DNA of 5,959 nucleotides from Ramlibacter sp. Its GTDB lineage: Bacteria; Pseudomonadota; Gammaproteobacteria; Burkholderiales; Burkholderiaceae. The position numbers and the translations under genes are program-made. This document shows, one piece after another, positions 5,876 to 5,959 of this stretch (position 1 is the first letter of the stretch; each line of letters starts with the position of its first letter). The stretch covers positions 1-5,959 of the forward strand of contig JACMQP010000149.1 in NCBI GenBank assembly GCA_014376915.1. The letters are read 5' to 3'. The notes beneath the pieces were generated by a model. It did not search any database. It was not told where the DNA came from and saw only the letters and a program-made list of their open reading frames with translations.

Positions 5876-5959
5876 CTACAGCTCGCTCTGGACGAACTGC
5901 TTCAATTCGGGTGTTTGCGGGTGGGTCAGGATGTCCGCGCTGCCGCATTCCCAGGCCAG
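5876..5959 (-). CDS. C-terminal end of a probable ABC transporter ATP-binding protein (partial)
   Basis: Reading in from the right edge on the - strand, an open frame of 27 codons ends at TAG (5878-5876). The translated end includes WECGSADILTHPQTPELKQF followed by VQSEL. The pattern of a Gly followed by x-x-x-[IV]-L-x-x-P-[QR]-x-x-E-L/T-x-x-F matches the last residues of amino-acid-type ABC ATPases (GlnQ/HisP class), where a glycine loop leads into a final helix. The position 40 bases upstream of a family-3 binding-protein gene on the same strand supports this. The Walker and signature motifs lie outside the window, so the assignment rests on a short tail and context. Confidence 0.55.
   Translation of the reverse strand: MAWECGSADILTHPQTPELKQFVQSEL

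Noticed and set aside
1..5959. Mobile elements, CRISPR arrays, tRNA or other RNA genes, riboswitches
   Set aside because: I saw no spaced direct repeats, transposase or integrase motifs, cloverleaf-like segments or long structured leaders. The window is almost fully coding with uniform base composition.

Overview
The window is GC-rich throughout with strong G/C bias at third codon positions. The protein styles fit a proteobacterium: Sec and Tat signal peptides, a YXWGXW-repeat exported protein and a family-3 solute-binding protein. My best guess is a betaproteobacterium of the order Burkholderiales. This rests on general resemblance and not on any marker gene. There are no rRNA or tRNA genes, CRISPR arrays, insertion sequences or integrase genes. 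Every kilobase is densely coding, and the longest gap between genes is about 113 bases.

The left part (1-2558) reads on the + strand. It holds the end of an unrecognised ORF open at the window edge, then a small exported YXWGXW-repeat protein whose start codon overlaps that ORF's stop, then a Tat-exported amidase-signature hydrolase. An extended -10 element just upstream of the amidase suggests its own promoter and favours the ATG at 957 as its start.

The right part (2599-5959) reads on the - strand and converges on the amidase across a 40-base gap. Nearest the junction is a stand-alone exported TPR protein with one membrane segment and an acidic Gly/Asp/Trp tail. Beyond it is a compact operon, transcribed right to left: the end of a probable ABC-transporter ATPase, a family-3 periplasmic binding protein, an RpiB-type sugar-phosphate isomerase and a PfkB-family ribokinase. 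The last two overlap by four bases. Together they suggest uptake of a small solute, then phosphorylation of ribose or a related sugar and aldose-ketose isomerisation.

Most of the window is ordinary metabolism. The part worth a second look is the operon. It pairs an amino-acid-type importer with ribose-type enzymes. The binding protein lacks the acidic residue that usually holds an alpha-amino group, and the RpiB homologue departs from the E. coli enzyme at several substrate and phosphate contacts. The real substrate may therefore be neither a standard amino acid nor plain ribose. That is inference from a few aligned residues.
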